Of a DNA stretch of 64,000 bases, positions 61,797 through 64,000 are shown piece after piece (position 1 is the stretch's first letter; each line of letters starts with the position of its first letter). The translations under genes and the position numbers were made by a program. Origin of the DNA: Hyphomicrobiales bacterium (GTDB taxonomy: Bacteria; Pseudomonadota; Alphaproteobacteria; Rhizobiales; Rhizobiaceae). The notes beneath the pieces are model-generated. The model was not told the origin of the DNA. It did not search any database and saw nothing but the letters and a program-made list of their open reading frames with translations. The stretch covers positions 62,001 through 126,000 of the forward strand of contig UCEY01000031.1 of NCBI GenBank assembly GCA_900471605.1, in the 5' to 3' direction.

Positions 61797-62132
61797 TCAG
61801 TCCTGCTCGCCGCGTTTTTGCGGGCGGTTCCAGTGCAGGCCCCAGGACGCCTTATCGTCGCCGGCCTGGAACAGATTGGCGCGGATGGGCTGGCGGAACG
61901 TCAGGTCATCGAGCTGCAAGGCGACGTATTCGCCGGCGCGCTCGCCAGTGCGTTTCCAGCCCGCTCCGACTTCCGGCCCGTCTTCGTCCCCGATGTGGAC
62001 GCGGTAGTCGGGGGCGTTCTCGACGTCACTATGTTCGGCCGGCACGATCGCCAGCTCGATGTCGAGCGTGAGCGTGCGGACGCGGCCGGAATAGCCGGAT
62101 TTCGTGCGGGTGAATTGACCGATCTGCGCCAT
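61797..62132 (-). CDS. DUF736-domain protein of the transfer region
   Basis: A 111-residue protein matching DUF736: starts MAQIGQFTRTKSGYSGRVRT and ends in the conserved LQLDDLTFRQPIRANLF and WGLHWNRP segments. Consistently found between traF and the transglycosylase in ICEs of this type. Function unknown. Confidence 0.92.
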   Translation of the reverse strand: MAQIGQFTRTKSGYSGRVRTLTLDIELAIVPAEHSDVENAPDYRVHIGDEDGPEVGAGWKRTGERAGEYVALQLDDLTFRQPIRANLFQAGDDKASWGLHWNRPQKRGEQD

Positions 62133-62177
62133 GGGATGGCTCCTTCTGCTGGGGTGAAAGAGGGAGGCGAGCGGCGC

Positions 62178-62723
62178 TCAGCGCGTCGGCGCGCGCCACT
62201 CGAAGCGGCCGTTGCCGTCCTCGTCGGTCCAGACGGGGATGGCGCGGCCGATGACGGAGCTGGCGGGGAGTGGCCCGAAATAGCGGCCGTCGAGGCTGTC
62301 GCGGACGGACCAGTTCATGAGGAAGATTTCGCCCTCGGCGATGCGCCGGCAGCCCTGCCAGTCGGGCAGCGGACGGCCGAGATGATCGCGGTCGAGCGCG
62401 GCGCCCATCGGCACGCCATCGACCGTGATGGCGTGATCGCGGCGGCAGACTTCTTGTCCCGGAAGGCCCGCGACGCGCTTCATCAGCGGGACGCCGCGGC
62501 CGATGTAGCCGCGCTCCACCAGGAAGTCGGCGAATGCCTCGGGCGCGCGGACGGCGACCAGATCGGTCACCGCGAGGTGACGCGGGTGCTCGATGCGATA
62601 GAGCCCGATCGGCGTGCTCGCCGAGGCGTTCCAGATGAAGGTCTTGGGGAAGTCGACGAACAAAGCGATCACGATCCCCATGGTCATGAAATAGGTGACC
62701 ATGACGTAGCCGAAGCGGCTCAT
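62178..62723 (-). CDS. traF: TraF, S26-family signal peptidase
   Basis: A 181-residue membrane peptidase expected to mature the TrbC pilin. One N-terminal helix (VTYFMTMGIVIALFVDFP) leads to the Ser region SASTPIGLYRIEHPR and the Lys region GVPLMKRVAGLPGQEVCR. Both catalytic regions are present. Its start overlaps the DUF2840 stop. Confidence 0.92.
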   Translation of the reverse strand: MSRFGYVMVTYFMTMGIVIALFVDFPKTFIWNASASTPIGLYRIEHPRHLAVTDLVAVRAPEAFADFLVERGYIGRGVPLMKRVAGLPGQEVCRRDHAITVDGVPMGAALDRDHLGRPLPDWQGCRRIAEGEIFLMNWSVRDSLDGRYFGPLPASSVIGRAIPVWTDEDGNGRFEWRAPTR

Positions 62724-63241
62724 GACCCGACCCTCCGACGCAGGAGGAAGGCCCGGTGATGGTCGAGCGTGTAGGCGCGTGGCCGATGGCCGGCGGTGAT
62801 GCGGTTGTGGATGTGGCGCCAGTGATCCGGCGAGGCCTCGGCGGGATCGACGCCGATCGCCTCGATGGCGTCGATCATCTGCAGCACGCGCTCGACCTTC
62901 GGCCAGCCTTCGACCTTCAGCAGCACGTCGGCGCCGGGACGGACGAACGGCACGGTCTGGCGCGGCTCCGCCGGCAGCGTGGCGCGCAGCACGTCGAGCG
63001 TGGACGCCACGGTGCCAAAGTCATTGGCGGCCCAGCGCACAAAGGCGAATACGCTGTCCGGCGCGAAGCGCAGCACGCGCCGGCGACGGTCGAGAATCTG
63101 CTCGTCGGTCTCGCGGCCGAACCTGATCCAGTTCTCGACGCGCTTTTCGATCCAGGTGAGTTCGACTTCGGTGAGAATGCTTGGCGGCGGCGCGGCCGGT
63201 CTCGGCCCGCCGCGCGCATGGGTGGCGATGGGGCCGGTCAT
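62720..63241 (-). CDS. DUF2840-domain protein of the transfer region
   Basis: A 173-residue protein with the DUF2840 pattern: EVELTWIEKRVENWIRFGRE then RRRVLRFAPDSVFAFVRWAA and the C-terminal HRPRAYTLDHHRAFLLRR. A standard member of this ICE backbone between parA and traF. The ATG at 63241 overlaps the upstream stop as ATGA. Function unknown. Confidence 0.9.
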   Translation of the reverse strand: MTGPIATHARGGPRPAAPPPSILTEVELTWIEKRVENWIRFGRETDEQILDRRRRVLRFAPDSVFAFVRWAANDFGTVASTLDVLRATLPAEPRQTVPFVRPGADVLLKVEGWPKVERVLQMIDAIEAIGVDPAEASPDHWRHIHNRITAGHRPRAYTLDHHRAFLLRRRVGS

Positions 63242-63492
63242 GTCGCGTCTCCTTCGCTTGGTGGGAATTCGCGCGCGAGCAGCTCGCGCAGCATGTCGGC
63301 CACGGTGACGCCGCGCTGGAAGGCGGCGATCTTGATCCGCGCCCGCTGGTCGGGCGTCACGTCGATGGTGAGCCGCGCCGTGAAGGCGTTGGCGTCGGCG
63401 GCGCGCGCGGCGGGAGGCTCGGCTGACCTGATCCAGTTCTCGGGGTCGCTCGGCCGGCTGGCGAAGCCGCGTTTCGGCGTGGACGCGGTCAT
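63238..63492 (-). CDS. Small ribbon-helix-helix-like protein next to parA
   Basis: An 84-residue protein. FTARLTIDVTPDQRARIKIA then AFQRGVTVADMLRELLAREF is a ribbon-helix-helix pattern. Its position directly after parA, with an ATGA overlap, fits a small DNA-binding partner of ParA in partition or regulation. Confidence 0.8.
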   Translation of the reverse strand: MTASTPKRGFASRPSDPENWIRSAEPPAARAADANAFTARLTIDVTPDQRARIKIAAFQRGVTVADMLRELLAREFPPSEGDAT

Positions 63493-64000
63493 GTCGTGAT
63501 CCTCGCGATCTCGCTGGCGAGCGCGGCGATCTCGCGCGCGGCCGGGCTGTCGGCGTCCAGCTCGCTGACCAGCCTCCCGGCCTGCGCGGTGTCGGCGAAG
63601 GCGACCCGCTGGCCGATGGTGGTGGCAAGTAGCGGCGGGTCGTGGTCGGCGAGCGTCTCGGCCGTCTCGCGGGCGATGACGGTGCGGGCGCCGCAGCGGT
63701 TCAGCACGAAACGCGCGGCGAGCTGCGGCCGGTAGATGCGGGCCTCGCCGAGCAGTGCCAACATCTCGGCCGACGCCCAACCGTCGAAGGGCGACGGCTG
63801 CACCGGGATTAGCACCAGGTCGGCGGCAAGCAGCGCCGAGCGCATCAGGCCGGCTACGCGCGGCGGCCCGTCGATGATGACGTGGTCGACATCGCGGGCG
63901 ATTTCCGGGGCCTCGCGATGCAGGGTGTCGCGCGCCAGGCCGACGACGCCGAAGAGCCGCGGCAGGTTCTCGCGCGCCCGCTGCTGCGACCAGTCGAGCG
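63489..64000 (-). CDS. parA: ParA-family partition ATPase (N-terminus beyond window)
   Basis: The frame is open to the right edge. The visible part contains VDHVIIDGPPRVAGLMRSAL, the ParA Walker B and following helix, then DLVLIPVQPSPFDGWASAEM and RFVLNRCGARTVIARE, all typical of plasmid/ICE ParA proteins. The N-terminal deviant Walker A lies outside. First gene of the ICE backbone operon. Confidence 0.9.
   Translation of the reverse strand, partial: LDWSQQRARENLPRLFGVVGLARDTLHREAPEIARDVDHVIIDGPPRVAGLMRSALLAADLVLIPVQPSPFDGWASAEMLALLGEARIYRPQLAARFVLNRCGARTVIARETAETLADHDPPLLATTIGQRVAFADTAQAGRLVSELDADSPAAREIAALASEIARITT

Noticed and set aside
1-64000. tRNA genes, rRNA genes, CRISPR arrays or insertion sequences
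   Set aside because: No cloverleaf-like sequence, regularly spaced repeats, or transposase motifs were noticed on either strand by reading; a covariance-model search was not possible here.

Overview
The window reads as a piece of an alphaproteobacterial, most likely Rhizobiaceae, genome carrying an integrative conjugative element (ICE). Evidence for the host is the GC-rich coding pattern, rhizobial-style ugp and peptide/opine-type ABC transporter operons with ATGA start/stop overlaps, and a mosaic of palindromes at about 16.42-16.52 kb like rhizobial intergenic repeats. No rRNA, tRNA, CRISPR array, intact insertion sequence or integrase gene was found.

Region 1 (1-22.4 kb) looks like host backbone or stable accessory DNA. 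It holds a cut-off flavin monooxygenase, recQ, a ROK repressor divergent from a ugpB-A-E-C operon extended by a glycerophosphodiesterase and an inositol-monophosphatase-like gene (glycerophosphodiester/G3P uptake and use), then a five-gene dipeptide/oligopeptide-type ABC transporter. A second, related binding protein converges on that operon. A GMC oxidoreductase and two paralogous amidohydrolases follow. Two strong hairpins close the region.

Region 2 (22.45-38.04 kb) is an accessory cluster of small redox enzymes and regulators. It starts with a truncated AbiEi-like winged-helix fragment. It then carries two closely similar LysR regulators, three SnoaL/NTF2-like proteins, three F420-reductase-like NAD(P)-binding proteins, four short-chain dehydrogenases, a DUF427 and a DUF2867 protein, two TetR regulators, a third LysR and an amidase. 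The pattern is repeated LysR/NTF2/dehydrogenase modules. A recurring CAACAG/CTGTTG element lies before several of the transcription units, suggesting one LysR regulon responding to reactive carbonyl or quinone-like compounds (inference).

Region 3 (38.06-64.0 kb, almost entirely minus strand) is the conserved ICE transfer core. Read in transcription order from the right it is parA, a small RHH-like gene, DUF2840, traF, DUF736, lytic transglycosylase, relaxase (DUF3363), [cargo 2], traG, a CopG-like gene, [cargo 1], trbB-C-D-E-J-K-L-F-G-I and DUF2274. Two cargo sets interrupt this syntenic order. Cargo 1 (47.98-51.70 kb), between the CopG-like gene and trbB, pairs a Schlafen AlbA_2-domain protein with a KAP-family P-loop NTPase and is the best candidate for an undescribed, probably defensive, system. 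Cargo 2 (54.5-58.65 kb), between the relaxase and traG, holds DUF6236, DUF2200, a possible HEPN-like protein and a large FAD/NAD(P)-binding protein. The transfer genes appear intact, so the element is probably conjugation-competent. Its integrase, attachment sites and the rest of parA lie outside the window or were not recognised.
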